38,973 bases of DNA from NCBI GenBank assembly GCA_944381505.1, contig CALWLK010000071.1, positions 1-38,973 on the forward strand, given 5' to 3'. Origin of the DNA: an uncultured Lachnospiraceae bacterium. Its GTDB lineage: Bacteria; Bacillota; Clostridia; Lachnospirales; Lachnospiraceae. This document shows, piece by piece, positions 17,884 to 26,501 of the stretch. Under the pieces are notes generated by a model, which saw only the letters and a list, made by a program, of their open reading frames with translations, searched no databases and was not told the origin of the DNA. A program made the translations under genes and the position numbers. Every line of letters begins with the position of its first letter. Position 1 is the first letter of the stretch.

Positions 17884-17937
17884 TTAAGCATAGCTTAAAC
17901 ATTTGTTAGAGTCTTTACGCCAATAATCAACTATAAT
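17884..17937 (+). promoter_or_regulatory. Candidate promoter and inverted repeat before fabT
   Basis: A perfect TATAAT lies at 17932-17937, 20 bases before the fabT ATG, but no good -35 box sits at 16-18 bases. Upstream, TTAAGC-ATA-GCTTAA (17884-17898) is a perfect inverted repeat that might be an activator site or a weak terminator stem. The 93-base gap is the longest in the operon. fabT may thus have its own expression. Confidence 0.4.
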
Positions 17938-17957
17938 CAGTAGGAAGCTTTTGCGAC

Positions 17958-18410
17958 ATGATGAATGAAATGGATTGCCGGGAAAGGATGAATGACGCGC
18001 TGGTAAATCTCTTTCGGGACATAAATTCTCTGGAGGAGAGAGCCATAGAAGGGTCGGGCTTCGATGACCTGACCATAAACGACGTCCACGTTATAGACGC
18101 CATCGGCTTGGGAGAGCCCAAGAACATGACGGCTATATCAAGGGAGCTTTCCGTGACGGTAGGGACACTCACCATAGCCATGAACGGCCTTGTAAAAAAA
18201 GGCTATGTGGACAGACAGAGAAGCGAAAAGGACAGAAGGCGGGTGAACATAAGCCTTACCGAAAAGGGAAGAAGGGCTTTTGAGAGCCATGCGGGATTTC
18301 ACCGGGCGATGGTAGACAGGATCGCGGGAAATCTCAGCTTGGAGGAGATGGAAAGTCTGATGAACCTCCTCACAAGGCTGACGGATTTCTTCAGAGGCTT
18401 CGGAAAATAA
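17958..18410 (+). CDS. fabT: MarR-family repressor of fatty-acid synthesis
   Basis: FabT of streptococci represses the fab operon, with long-chain acyl-ACP as co-repressor. The winged-helix core is clear: NDVHVIDAIG, MTAISRELSVTVGTLTIAMNGLVKKGYVDRQRSEKDRR and the wing VNISLTEKGRRAF, then an FHRAMVDRI...LTDFFRGF dimer helix, a pattern I recognise from FabT rather than general MarR. Length 150 fits. In streptococci fabT precedes fabH; here it is last in the cluster. A matching operator-like repeat lies at 8429-8441. ATG at 17961 is an equal alternative start. Confidence 0.85.
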   Translation: MMNEMDCRERMNDALVNLFRDINSLEERAIEGSGFDDLTINDVHVIDAIGLGEPKNMTAISRELSVTVGTLTIAMNGLVKKGYVDRQRSEKDRRRVNISLTEKGRRAFESHAGFHRAMVDRIAGNLSLEEMESLMNLLTRLTDFFRGFGK

Positions 18411-18438
18411 CCGGAAATATTCAGGAGGCTGATTTCAG

Positions 18439-19071
18439 ATGAAAATTAAATTTTTGGCCGTTATATCTGCGGCTGCAATGCTGGCGCTTTCGGCGTGTAC
18501 GCCCTCTCACATAGTGGTTCAAAGCGACGAGAACCAAAAGACCGAGGCGGAGTCCACCACAGAGGAGGCCGCGCAGGAGACGGAGGAGACTAAGGAGACC
18601 GAGGCTCAGACGGCCTACACAGGAGAGGTCCCCACAGGAGTAAACGGAGGGCCGGGGCTTATCCCCACCACTACGGCGGATCAGTCGGATCTTCCTCCCG
18701 ATAAGAGGAGCACGGCAGCACAGGAGACGGAGGAAGTGGTCGGAATATACTGCGTGGATTCCACAGGAGTGTTCATGCAGATGGACGTGGTGCCGGAGAT
18801 AAATGCGGACACACTCTTGGAGAGGCTTATAATGAATCTGGTGCTCTCCCCCGAGACTGAGCTTGTAGACTTCACGGATAACGGGGACGGGACTGCGGTT
18901 CTGGAGCTTTCCGAGCTCACAGCGGTATATACGAAGGCAAAGGAGGAGCAGGTCCTCGCATGCATCACTGACACCTATACCGAGAACCTGGGCCTTACCT
19001 CCATCACCATAAAGGCCGGAGGCAAGGATTACGGAACCTTCGAATTTACAGAGGAATATGACAGGACATAA
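18439..19071 (+). CDS. Lipoprotein with a C-terminal GerMN-like domain
   Basis: The N terminus is a lipoprotein signal with lipobox LSAC, cysteine at residue 20. Residues about 28-100 are a Thr/Glu-rich, low-complexity linker. The last 110 residues (TLLERLIMNLVLSP...NGDGTAVLELSELT...ACITDTYTENLGLTSITI) resemble the GerMN domain of germination and sporulation lipoproteins, which is also found in non-sporulating clostridia. It lies 28 bases after fabT and may be co-transcribed. Nothing visible ties it to lipid synthesis. Confidence 0.75.
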   Translation: MKIKFLAVISAAAMLALSACTPSHIVVQSDENQKTEAESTTEEAAQETEETKETEAQTAYTGEVPTGVNGGPGLIPTTTADQSDLPPDKRSTAAQETEEVVGIYCVDSTGVFMQMDVVPEINADTLLERLIMNLVLSPETELVDFTDNGDGTAVLELSELTAVYTKAKEEQVLACITDTYTENLGLTSITIKAGGKDYGTFEFTEEYDRT

Positions 19072-19077
19072 TATATT

Positions 19078-19106
19078 TTGTTAAATCAGAGATTTTATGC
19101 TAAAAT
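19078..19106 (+). promoter_or_regulatory. metG promoter
   Basis: TTGTTA (19078-19083), a 17-base spacer and TAAAAT (19101-19106), with TGC just before the -10, make a good extended -10 promoter. Transcription would start near 19113, giving a leader of about 55 bases, too short for a T-box. Confidence 0.7.
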
Positions 19107-19135
19107 ACAGTAGCAGACAAGGGCTGCTGTATTTT
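19102..19135 (+). terminator. Hairpin overlapping the metG promoter
   Basis: AAAATACAG pairs with CTGTATTTT, with an inner CAG/CTG pair, and GTTTA follows. The 5' arm overlaps the metG -10 box, so the stem can form only in RNA coming from the upstream lipoprotein gene. It is best read as that gene's terminator nested with the metG promoter. Confidence 0.6.
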
Positions 19136-19166
19136 GTTTATAATGATTTTTAAGGAGAAGGCGAGA

Positions 19167-21158
19167 ATGGGAGAGAATAAAAACAGAGGAATTCCGTACT
19201 ATATCACTACAGCTATAGCATACACCTCGGGAAAGCCCCATATCGGGAACACCTACGAGATAGTGCTTGCGGACGCCATTGCGAGATTTAAGAGGGAGCA
19301 GGGCTACGACGTATTTTTCCAGACAGGAACAGATGAGCACGGACAGAAGATAGAGCTCAAGGCCGAGGAGGCCGGAGTGACACCCAAGGAGTATGTGGAC
19401 AAGGTTGCGGCGGAGGTAAAGCGCATCTGGGATAAGATGGACACCTCCTACGACAAGTTCATCCGCACTACCGACGAGGATCACGTAAAGCAGGTCCAAA
19501 AAATATTTAAAAAGATGTACGAAAAGGGCGACATCTACAAGGGAAGCTACAAGGGATGGTACTGCACACCCTGCGAGTCCTTCTGGACGGAGTCCCAGTT
19601 AAAGGACGGCTGCTGTCCCGACTGCGGAAGACCTGTGAAGAAAGCCGAGGAGGAGGCCTACTTCTTTAGGATGAGCAAGTATGCCGACAGGCTTATAGAT
19701 TATATAAACGAGCATCCTGAATTTATTCAGCCTGTATCAAGGAAGAATGAGATGATGAACAATTTCCTCCTTCCCGGGCTTCAGGACCTCTGCGTGTCAA
19801 GGACCTCCTTCACTTGGGGAATACCTGTGGATTTCGACCCTAAGCATGTGGTGTACGTGTGGCTTGACGCCCTCACAAACTACATAACGGGCCTTGGCTA
19901 TGACGTTGACGGAGAAAACGGGGAGCTCTACCGGAAATACTGGCCTGCGGACCTTCACCTTATAGGAAAGGACATCATCCGCTTCCACACCATATACTGG
20001 CCTATATTCCTTATGTCTCTGGATCTGCCCCTTCCCAAGCAGGTCTTTGGACATCCATGGCTTTTGATGGCAGACGGAAAGATGTCAAAGTCAAAGGGGA
20101 ACGTACTCTATGCGGATACCCTTGCGGATTTCTTCGGAGTGGACGCGGTGCGTTACTTTGTACTCCATGAGATGCCCTTCGATAACGACGGCAGCATAAG
20201 CTGGGAGCTCATGGTTGAGAGGTACAATTCGGATCTCGCCAACATCCTCGGAAACCTCGTCTCAAGAACAGTATCCATGACGAACAAGTATTTCGGAGGC
20301 ATCGTCGAGACCAACGACTGCAGCGAGGACCCCGACGAGGAGCTCATAAACACTGTTCTTGACTGCGCCGAGAGGGCAGAGAAGAAGATGGACGAGCTGA
20401 GAGTTGCCGATGCCATCACCGAGATATTCAATATATTCAGGCGAAGCAACAAGTACATAGATGAGACCATGCCCTGGGCTTTGGCAAAGGAGGAGGATAA
20501 GAAGGAAAGGCTTAAGACCGTACTTTATAATCTGACAGAGGCCATAACCATAGGAGCTTCTCTTCTCTCAAGCTTCATGCCCGAGACCGCGAAGAAGATA
20601 CTCTCAGAGCTCAACACGGAAAAGAGAGATATGTGGGATATGGACACCTTCGGCCTTTACCCCAACGGAAACAAGGTGGCGGAGAAGCCCGAGATGCTCT
20701 TTGCACGACTTGACCTTGAAGAGGTAATGAAGAAGGTGGAGGAGCTGATGCCGAAGGCAGACGACAGTAAGGCGGAGAGCGGCGCCTCATCCGAAGACTC
20801 GGAGGCAAAGCCCCTTGTCCACAAGGAGCTTATAAGCTACGATGATTTTGCGAAGCTTGAGCTTCGCATAGGAGAGATAACGGCCTGTGAGGAGGTCCCC
20901 AAGTCAAAGAAGCTCCTCAAGGAGACTATAAAGATAGGAAGCGAGACGAGGACAGTCATAAGCGGCATCAAAAAATGGTACAAGCCTGAAGACATGGTGG
21001 GGAAGAAGGTAATGGTAGTCACCAATCTCGCTCCCAGAATGATAGCGGGAATAGAGTCTCAGGGAATGGTGCTTGCGGCGGAGGACGAGACGGGAGAGCT
21101 GCTCTCCCTCATGACACCCGACAAGAAGGATATGCCCTCGGGCTCAGAGGTATGCTAA
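19167..21158 (+). CDS. metG: Methionyl-tRNA synthetase
   Basis: MetG charges tRNA-Met, including the initiator at 39-112. The class I HIGH box is HIGN in GKPHIGNTYE, the zinc region is CTPCESF...CCPDCGRP, and KMSKSKGN is the second class I signature. The last 110 residues (YDDFAKLELRIGEI...NLAPRMIAGIESQGMVLAAED) are the fused tRNA-binding, OB-fold domain, reached through a Ser/Glu linker. Start is the ATG at 19167, with AAGGAGAAGG upstream. An in-frame TTG at 19134 lies inside the hairpin. Length 663 fits the long type. Confidence 0.95.
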   Translation: MGENKNRGIPYYITTAIAYTSGKPHIGNTYEIVLADAIARFKREQGYDVFFQTGTDEHGQKIELKAEEAGVTPKEYVDKVAAEVKRIWDKMDTSYDKFIRTTDEDHVKQVQKIFKKMYEKGDIYKGSYKGWYCTPCESFWTESQLKDGCCPDCGRPVKKAEEEAYFFRMSKYADRLIDYINEHPEFIQPVSRKNEMMNNFLLPGLQDLCVSRTSFTWGIPVDFDPKHVVYVWLDALTNYITGLGYDVDGENGELYRKYWPADLHLIGKDIIRFHTIYWPIFLMSLDLPLPKQVFGHPWLLMADGKMSKSKGNVLYADTLADFFGVDAVRYFVLHEMPFDNDGSISWELMVERYNSDLANILGNLVSRTVSMTNKYFGGIVETNDCSEDPDEELINTVLDCAERAEKKMDELRVADAITEIFNIFRRSNKYIDETMPWALAKEEDKKERLKTVLYNLTEAITIGASLLSSFMPETAKKILSELNTEKRDMWDMDTFGLYPNGNKVAEKPEMLFARLDLEEVMKKVEELMPKADDSKAESGASSEDSEAKPLVHKELISYDDFAKLELRIGEITACEEVPKSKKLLKETIKIGSETRTVISGIKKWYKPEDMVGKKVMVVTNLAPRMIAGIESQGMVLAAEDETGELLSLMTPDKKDMPSGSEVC

Positions 21159-21173
21159 AGGGCTTTAAGGCTT

Positions 21174-21941
21174 ATGGCGAGAGGACAGCTTAAATTTAAC
21201 AAGCGAAGGATAAGAGGGTTTACCGGCAATGAATTAAAGCTCATTGCCGTCCTTTGTATGCTCTGCGATAATATCGGATATATGCTCATAGAAAACAGTA
21301 TGCTCTACGGCTACACCCCGGAGTATTGGTCTATGGCCATAGCCACCCCAGAGGGAGAAAGGTTATACCTTGTGGCGAGGATATTGAGGATGATAGGCCG
21401 CATGGCTTTTCCCATCTTCGCCTTCCTCTTGGCGGAGGGATTTTCCCACACGTCAAACCTCAGAAATTACATGCGAAGGGTCCTGATACTTGCGCTCTTT
21501 TCAGAGGTGCCCTTTGACCTTGCGGTATTCCACAGGGCCTTTGAGTTCTCCTACCAGAACACCTGCTTTACCTTTTTTTTGGGGCTGTGCGCCATGTATT
21601 TCCTTAAAAGGTTTCGAAGAAGCCGGATACTTTCTCTTTTCTTTGCGGCCTTCTTTGCAGCTGCGGCTTGGTTCATACGCTCTGATTACGGGGCCTTCGG
21701 CGTTATCATGATATGTGTATTTTATCTTTTGAGGAGAGACCCCTCGGCAAGGATATTTACGGGAGTTTTGATGTCGGCCTTTGAGAGCTTTCACTATTAC
21801 TGCACGGCGGTGATATCCTACATACCGCTGGCGTTTTACAACGGAAAAAGGGGAAATCTAGCCTTGAAATATTTCTTCTACGCATTTTACCCTGTGCAGC
21901 TTTTGATATTTTACGGAATAGTATATTTAGGAAACAGGTAA
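21174..21941 (+). CDS. TraX-family membrane protein
   Basis: About seven hydrophobic segments and the pattern FTGNELKLIAVLCMLCDNIGYMLIE...RMIGRMAFPIFAFLLAEGFSHT match the TraX family, named for the F-plasmid pilin acetylase and common as chromosomal genes of unknown role in Firmicutes. It is probably a membrane acyltransferase-like protein; no substrate can be named. It lies 15 bases after metG and five before tatD. Only a weak AAGG precedes the ATG. Confidence 0.85.
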   Translation: MARGQLKFNKRRIRGFTGNELKLIAVLCMLCDNIGYMLIENSMLYGYTPEYWSMAIATPEGERLYLVARILRMIGRMAFPIFAFLLAEGFSHTSNLRNYMRRVLILALFSEVPFDLAVFHRAFEFSYQNTCFTFFLGLCAMYFLKRFRRSRILSLFFAAFFAAAAWFIRSDYGAFGVIMICVFYLLRRDPSARIFTGVLMSAFESFHYYCTAVISYIPLAFYNGKRGNLALKYFFYAFYPVQLLIFYGIVYLGNR

Positions 21942-21945
21942 GGAT

Positions 21946-22752
21946 ATGATTTTTGACACCCACGCCCACTATGATGACCGGGCCTTCGACTCTGACAGAG
22001 ACGAGCTCTTAAACTCCCTGAAAGCGGCGGGAATAAACAGAGTTTGCAATGTGGGGGCGAGGCTTGAGGGCTCGAGAAACAGTATAGAGCTGGCTGAAAA
22101 ATATGACTTTTTCTATGCCGCAGTTGGAATACACCCGGACGACTGCGGTGATATGACAGAGGCATGGACAGAGGAGCTGAGAGTGATGGCCGCTCACCCG
22201 AAGGTAGTCGCCATAGGGGAGATAGGCCTCGATTACCACGGCTTCGGGGTGTATGAGGACAAGGTAGACAAGGAGACTCAGAAGAAATGGTTCATAAGGC
22301 AGCTTGAGCTTGCCATAGAGCTCGCCCTGCCTGTGATAATACACTCCAGAAACGCTGCAGAGGACACACTCGATATGATGCGTAAAGCCCACGAGGAGGG
22401 GCTTAAGGGAGGAATAATCCACTGCTTCTCCTACAGTCAGGAGACGGCAAAGGAGTATGTGAAGATGGGCTTTTATCTCGGCTTCGGAGGCGTGGTGACC
22501 TACGAGGGCCAGAGGAAGCTCACAAAGGTGCTCTCCGTGGTCCCCATGGAAAACATAGTCCTTGAGACGGACTGCCCCTACCTTGCCCCCGCACCTCACA
22601 GGTATGAGAGAAACTCCTCTCTGTACCTCCCTTTGGTGAGAGATAAGATCGCACAGATAAAGGGCATAGCCCCGGAGGAGGTGGAGGAGATCTCCTTTAA
22701 GAACGGGTCAAGAGTCTACGGGATCGAAAATAAAAAACAAATACCGGTATAG
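21946..22752 (+). CDS. tatD: TatD-family metal-dependent DNase
   Basis: TatD proteins are Mg-dependent 3'-exonuclease/deoxyribonucleases with a TIM-barrel amidohydrolase fold. Metal ligands appear in order: DTHAHYDD, GEIGLDYH, IHSRNA, IIHCFSYS and ETDCPYLAP. Length 268 is typical. The gene often follows metG in Firmicutes; here TraX is between. AAGGATATG gives a close ribosome site. A strong terminator ends this transcript. Confidence 0.95.
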   Translation: MIFDTHAHYDDRAFDSDRDELLNSLKAAGINRVCNVGARLEGSRNSIELAEKYDFFYAAVGIHPDDCGDMTEAWTEELRVMAAHPKVVAIGEIGLDYHGFGVYEDKVDKETQKKWFIRQLELAIELALPVIIHSRNAAEDTLDMMRKAHEEGLKGGIIHCFSYSQETAKEYVKMGFYLGFGGVVTYEGQRKLTKVLSVVPMENIVLETDCPYLAPAPHRYERNSSLYLPLVRDKIAQIKGIAPEEVEEISFKNGSRVYGIENKKQIPV

Positions 22753-22758
22753 GTAATT

Positions 22759-22773
22759 GTCTGTCAGACAGAC
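22759..22773 (+). promoter_or_regulatory. Candidate GntR operator 1
   Basis: GTCTGTC-A-GACAGAC is a perfect seven-base inverted repeat around one A. It shares the core CTGTCAGACAG with a second site at 22888-22904, centre to centre 130 bases. It lies between tatD and the terminator hairpin. Duplicated palindromes beside a regulator gene usually mark its own operator. Confidence 0.65.
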
Positions 22774-22776
22774 TGT

Positions 22777-22814
22777 AAAAGGATCTTTGCTTTTTGCGAA
22801 GGTCCTTTTTCGGT
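22777..22814 (+). terminator. Terminator after tatD
   Basis: AAAAGGATCTTTGC pairs with GCGAAGGTCCTTTT, 14 bp with two G-T wobbles, around a TTTTT loop, then T and CGGTTTT. It separates tatD from the GntR operon. Confidence 0.8.
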
Positions 22815-22887
22815 TTTACAAAATGTTAACTTACATTTGCGTATTTTATGATAGTCGGAAAAAGGAATATAGAGTATTCTCAAGTCG

Positions 22888-22904
22888 AAGCTGTCAGACA
22901 GCTT
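22888..22904 (+). promoter_or_regulatory. Candidate GntR operator 2
   Basis: AAGCTGTC-A-GACAGCTT is a perfect eight-base inverted repeat around one A, with further AAGTC/GACTT arms if one G is bulged. It lies 25 bases before the chosen start of the regulator gene, downstream of a -10-like TATGAT at 22847-22852, where a bound repressor would block transcription. The -35 box is unclear. Confidence 0.7.
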
Positions 22905-22928
22905 GACTTAAACGACGAGGAAAGAAGA

Positions 22929-23687
22929 ATGAAGAGAAGCCTGTATGAAGAGTTAGCGGAGCGATTTGTCCGAAAGATAGACAAGGAGGAATGGACAGTG
23001 GGAATGAGAGTCCCCGGAGAGATCGAGCTTGCCCGCATGTATGGAGTCGGCCGCTCCACCATAAGGGAAACGCTGAATCTTCTGTGGCAGAGAGGGCTTG
23101 TGGAAAAGAGAAACGGCGTGGGGACATTTATAAAATCAAAGGACCCCAAGCTTGAAAACCCGCTGCTCGAGCTGACCTCTGTCGGGCAGATGATAACCGA
23201 GGCGGGATTTGCACCACAAAGTGTCGGATTTAAAAAGGAGATCTTACCACCGTCGCCTGAGCTTGCAGAGATTTTTTCCCTTGATGAGGGCGACATGGTG
23301 ACCTTGATAAGCAGAGGCAGACTTGCCGGTGAGACGCCGGTAGCATACTCTTACAATATTTTTCCGGAAAAAGAGGTGGGAGATATGTTTGACGGAGGAT
23401 TCAGCGGAAGAATGCTTATCGAACTGGAAAAAAAGGGGATAAAGATAAAATATGCCGACACAGAGATAAAGGGGATAAGCCCGGATAATATCTATGCCGA
23501 CAGGGCGCTGAAATTTTTGGGATCCTCGGCTGTGCTTTTAAAGCAGCTTCACTACGATGAAAGGGGGAGAGCGATATTTCTCTCCTATGACTATTTGAAC
23601 ACAGATATCATGAAACTGAATATCAGGAGAACAAAAAAATTTGAAAAATCTTTTGTGGAGGAAAACTATGAGAAAGAAAATTTATAA
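22929..23687 (+). CDS. GntR-family transcription regulator with UTRA domain
   Basis: Residues about 1-70 are a GntR winged helix: YEELAERFVRKI, VPGEIELARMYGVGRSTIRETLNLLWQRGLVEKRNGVGTFI. The rest (LTSVGQMITEAGF...YSYNIFP...SSAVLLKQLHYDERGRAIFLSYDYLNTD) matches the UTRA ligand domain of HutC/PhnF-type regulators, which bind small metabolites. I chose the ATG at 22929 because GAGGAAAG precedes it and the palindrome then lies outside the gene. An ATG at 22848 would fall in the -10-like box. It overlaps the next gene by 20 bases, so it is probably the operon's own regulator. Confidence 0.88.
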   Translation: MKRSLYEELAERFVRKIDKEEWTVGMRVPGEIELARMYGVGRSTIRETLNLLWQRGLVEKRNGVGTFIKSKDPKLENPLLELTSVGQMITEAGFAPQSVGFKKEILPPSPELAEIFSLDEGDMVTLISRGRLAGETPVAYSYNIFPEKEVGDMFDGGFSGRMLIELEKKGIKIKYADTEIKGISPDNIYADRALKFLGSSAVLLKQLHYDERGRAIFLSYDYLNTDIMKLNIRRTKKFEKSFVEENYEKENL

Positions 23688-24762
23688 GGCAGCCTTACCC
23701 ATCGCAGTTATGCTTGCTCTCACAGCCTGTTCACAGGCAGAGGAGCCGGAGACCGCCGAAGCTGCGGGAACAACTGCAGCGACCTCAGGAGCTATGAATG
23801 AAGAGCAGGCTTCGGCAACTGAGGAGATCGCGCCTGAGGATTTCACAGGCAGCGTTATGCTTTACACATCCTCAAGCGATGATTATATGACGGATATAGC
23901 CATGATGTTTAACGAGAAGTACCCCAACATAGAGTTTGAGTACTACAGAAGCGGTACCGAGGAGGTAGTCAGCAAGATACTCACTGAGGAAAAGTCCAGC
24001 GGAGTTCAGTGCGACGTGATAATGCTTGCGGATACGCCCACCTTCGAGATGTTTAAGGAGGATGGAATGCTTATGAAATATGACTACCCCGAGGTAGATA
24101 TGATGTATGAGGAATTTGTGGATCCCGACCATATGTACTTCGGAACAGCAGTGGCCTCCACCGGCATAGTCTATAACACAAATCTTGTGACAGAGGCGCC
24201 TACATCGCTTTCGGTATTTACCGACCCCGCCAATGCTAACAACTGCGTGATGCCAAGCCCCCTCTATTCCGGAACAGCGGCTTATAATCTCGGGGTATAC
24301 ACAAGGACTGACGGCCTCGGTTGGGATTTCTATCAGCAGATGAAGGATAACGGAATGCAGGTGGTAAACGGAAACGGCGGAGTTATCGATGCTGTGGCAA
24401 ACGGAGAGAAGGCATACGGAATGTGTCTTGATACAGATACGAATGTCGCCATCAATAACGGCTCGCCCTTAGGCTTTGCTTATCCTGAGGAGGGATGCTC
24501 GTCCATCTGCGACCCTATAGCAATAATCGAGGGAACCGAGAACGAGGAGGCTGCAAAAATATTTGTTGACTTTATGCTTTCCAAAGAAGTCAGAGAGTTC
24601 GCTTCCGAGAATTACTTTAAGACAGCTCCGAGAAAGGATGTTGAGCCTCAAGAGGGGATCCTTTCAATAGATGAGAGGACCATTATCTCTGTGGACCCCA
24701 AGGAGCTTAACGAGACGAAGGAGCAGGATAAAGAAGCTTTCGATACAATGTATAACGGCTAA
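23668..24762 (+). CDS. ABC-transporter substrate-binding lipoprotein, FbpA/AfuA/PhnS-like
   Basis: A lipoprotein signal ends in lipobox LTAC (cysteine about residue 21), then an acidic Thr-rich linker. The mature protein has the periplasmic-binding fold of the iron/phosphonate/sugar-phosphate group: VMLYTSSSDDYMTDIAMMFNEKYP at the N side, FEYYRSGTEEVVSKI, CDVIMLADTPTFEMFKEDG, STGIVYNTNL and YSGTAAYNLGVY. I do not see an obvious adjacent Tyr-Tyr iron site late in the protein. The family covers Fe(III), 2-aminoethylphosphonate and hexose phosphates, so the ligand cannot be fixed. It starts inside the end of the regulator gene. Confidence 0.85.
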   Translation: MRKKIYKAALPIAVMLALTACSQAEEPETAEAAGTTAATSGAMNEEQASATEEIAPEDFTGSVMLYTSSSDDYMTDIAMMFNEKYPNIEFEYYRSGTEEVVSKILTEEKSSGVQCDVIMLADTPTFEMFKEDGMLMKYDYPEVDMMYEEFVDPDHMYFGTAVASTGIVYNTNLVTEAPTSLSVFTDPANANNCVMPSPLYSGTAAYNLGVYTRTDGLGWDFYQQMKDNGMQVVNGNGGVIDAVANGEKAYGMCLDTDTNVAINNGSPLGFAYPEEGCSSICDPIAIIEGTENEEAAKIFVDFMLSKEVREFASENYFKTAPRKDVEPQEGILSIDERTIISVDPKELNETKEQDKEAFDTMYNG

Positions 24763-24812
24763 AATTAAAAGCAAAGCCGGTTGTTAATAAATATTTATCG
24801 GGGACTGAACTT

Positions 24813-26501
24813 ATGAAAGCTATTGTAATTAAGAATAATGCTGTAAGGACCAAGCTTCCGGTGAAGGCTGTGATAGGAACTGCAGCGGTCATAATGATTT
24901 TCTTATGGCCGCTTTTAAAGCTCTTTTCCGAGGCCTTTATCGGTCCCGAGGGCTTTACCCTCGGATATTTCACGGAAATATTCGGTGATGCGGGGTTTTA
25001 TGAGGTGCTCCTTAACTCTCTTTTTATAAATGCGCTTTCAACTGTAGGAGCGGCTATACCGGGGGTCCTCTTTGCCTATATTATCGCGTACACGAATATA
25101 CCGTTAAAAAAATATTTTCATACTCTGCTTCTCATGCCGGTAGTCATTCCGTCCTACATAGTGACCCTGGCGTGGATGCAGATGCTCTCAAAAAACGGGC
25201 TTATATACAGCCTCACCGGGTTTGAGCTCTACTCATATGCAGGTATCATATTGATGTTTTCCGTGTGCGAATATCCGATAGTATATCTGCTTTCCTTAAG
25301 TCATTTCAGAAAGATACCGAGGGAGCTGGAGCAGGCCGCCGATATATCAGGCTGCGGCAAATGGAAGAGCTTTCGCACTGTACTTCTTCCCATAATGAAG
25401 GGCACTCTTGCCAATGCGATGCTTCTTGTATTTCTCTCGTGCCTCGACAATTTCGGCATAGTCGCCTTTATAGGAATACCTGCAAATATTCAGGTGCTGA
25501 GCACGGACATATACAAGACGGTGATATCGGGAACGGATGACAGCTTTCAGCTTTCGGCGGCAAAGGCTATAATCCTTTCCGTAATAGCTGTTCTCGTCAT
25601 GCTGGTGTCAAAGAGAGTGGCTGAAGACGCCCATGCCGGCAACAGTGAGAAGGAGGATATGAATCCGAGGATATGCCTTGGGAAGGCAAGATACGCGGTG
25701 GCTGTCTTCATGGGGACATTTATATTTTTTGTGAATATATTTCCCATGATAACGCTGGTGACCTCGGCCCTCACAAAGGCGAAGGGGGTGGCCTTTTCCC
25801 CGGAGACAGCGAGCTTTGCGAATTTCGATAAGGTGCTTCACAATTCAAAGTGTATGAACGGGCTTACAAACAGCCTGATGCTTGCACTGGGCACAGTCCT
25901 TATATGTACGGTGATAGGAGTTATGCTCGCATACCTTTCGGAGAGAAGGAAAAATACTGTTGCAAAAAGCATACAGATGATAGTGACCTTCCCCTATTCC
26001 ATACCGGGTATCATATTGGGCCTTGCCCTTATACTGACCTATGCAAAGCCTGTTGCCGGAGTCACGATATACGGCACCATATGGATACTGCTCCTATCCT
26101 ATGTCATAAGATTCACCTCCGTGGTATTAAGATCTGCAAACACCGCTTTTTCGCAGCTGGATCCCGCTATGGAGGAGGCGGCGGAGGCCGGAGGATCGGG
26201 AAACATTGCCAAATGGAAAAAGGTCATTCTTCCTTTGACTGCAGGCCCGGTGATCTCGGGAATGGGCATGGTCGCGATAAGCAGTATGATGGAGCTCACC
26301 ACATCAAGCCTTCTGTGGTCAGGAGGATCCGAGACAGTGGGAGTGGTTATTTTCAATTTTACCTCTGCGGGAATGTCAAACCTCGCCTCGGCATACTCAT
26401 CTGTTATACTCATAATGATACTTGCCGCATTCGTGGTTTTTCAGCTCCTCGGGTTTTTCATTACGAAGGGAGGAAAAAAATATGTCAACGATAATAAGTG
26501 A
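24813..26501 (+). CDS. Fused two-domain ABC permease
   Basis: About twelve hydrophobic segments fall into two homologous halves, each with the inner-membrane coupling loop: ELEQAADISGCGKWKSFRTVLLP in the first and PAMEEAAEAGGSGNIAKWKKVILP in the second (EAA motif). This layout is that of FbpB/AfuB/PhnV-type permeases, in which one protein makes the whole channel. A 50-base gap with GGGGA before the ATG follows the binding-protein gene. Confidence 0.9.
   Translation: MKAIVIKNNAVRTKLPVKAVIGTAAVIMIFLWPLLKLFSEAFIGPEGFTLGYFTEIFGDAGFYEVLLNSLFINALSTVGAAIPGVLFAYIIAYTNIPLKKYFHTLLLMPVVIPSYIVTLAWMQMLSKNGLIYSLTGFELYSYAGIILMFSVCEYPIVYLLSLSHFRKIPRELEQAADISGCGKWKSFRTVLLPIMKGTLANAMLLVFLSCLDNFGIVAFIGIPANIQVLSTDIYKTVISGTDDSFQLSAAKAIILSVIAVLVMLVSKRVAEDAHAGNSEKEDMNPRICLGKARYAVAVFMGTFIFFVNIFPMITLVTSALTKAKGVAFSPETASFANFDKVLHNSKCMNGLTNSLMLALGTVLICTVIGVMLAYLSERRKNTVAKSIQMIVTFPYSIPGIILGLALILTYAKPVAGVTIYGTIWILLLSYVIRFTSVVLRSANTAFSQLDPAMEEAAEAGGSGNIAKWKKVILPLTAGPVISGMGMVAISSMMELTTSSLLWSGGSETVGVVIFNFTSAGMSNLASAYSSVILIMILAAFVVFQLLGFFITKGGKKYVNDNK

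Noticed and set aside
19107..19166. T-box or SAM riboswitch before metG
   Set aside because: The leader from the promoter is only about 55 bases and contains none of the T-box or S-box conserved elements.
22848..22928. Earlier ATG for the GntR regulator
   Set aside because: That ATG lies in a -10-like TATGAT, the added residues contain the palindrome, and a good ribosome site precedes the ATG at 22929 where GntR similarity begins.
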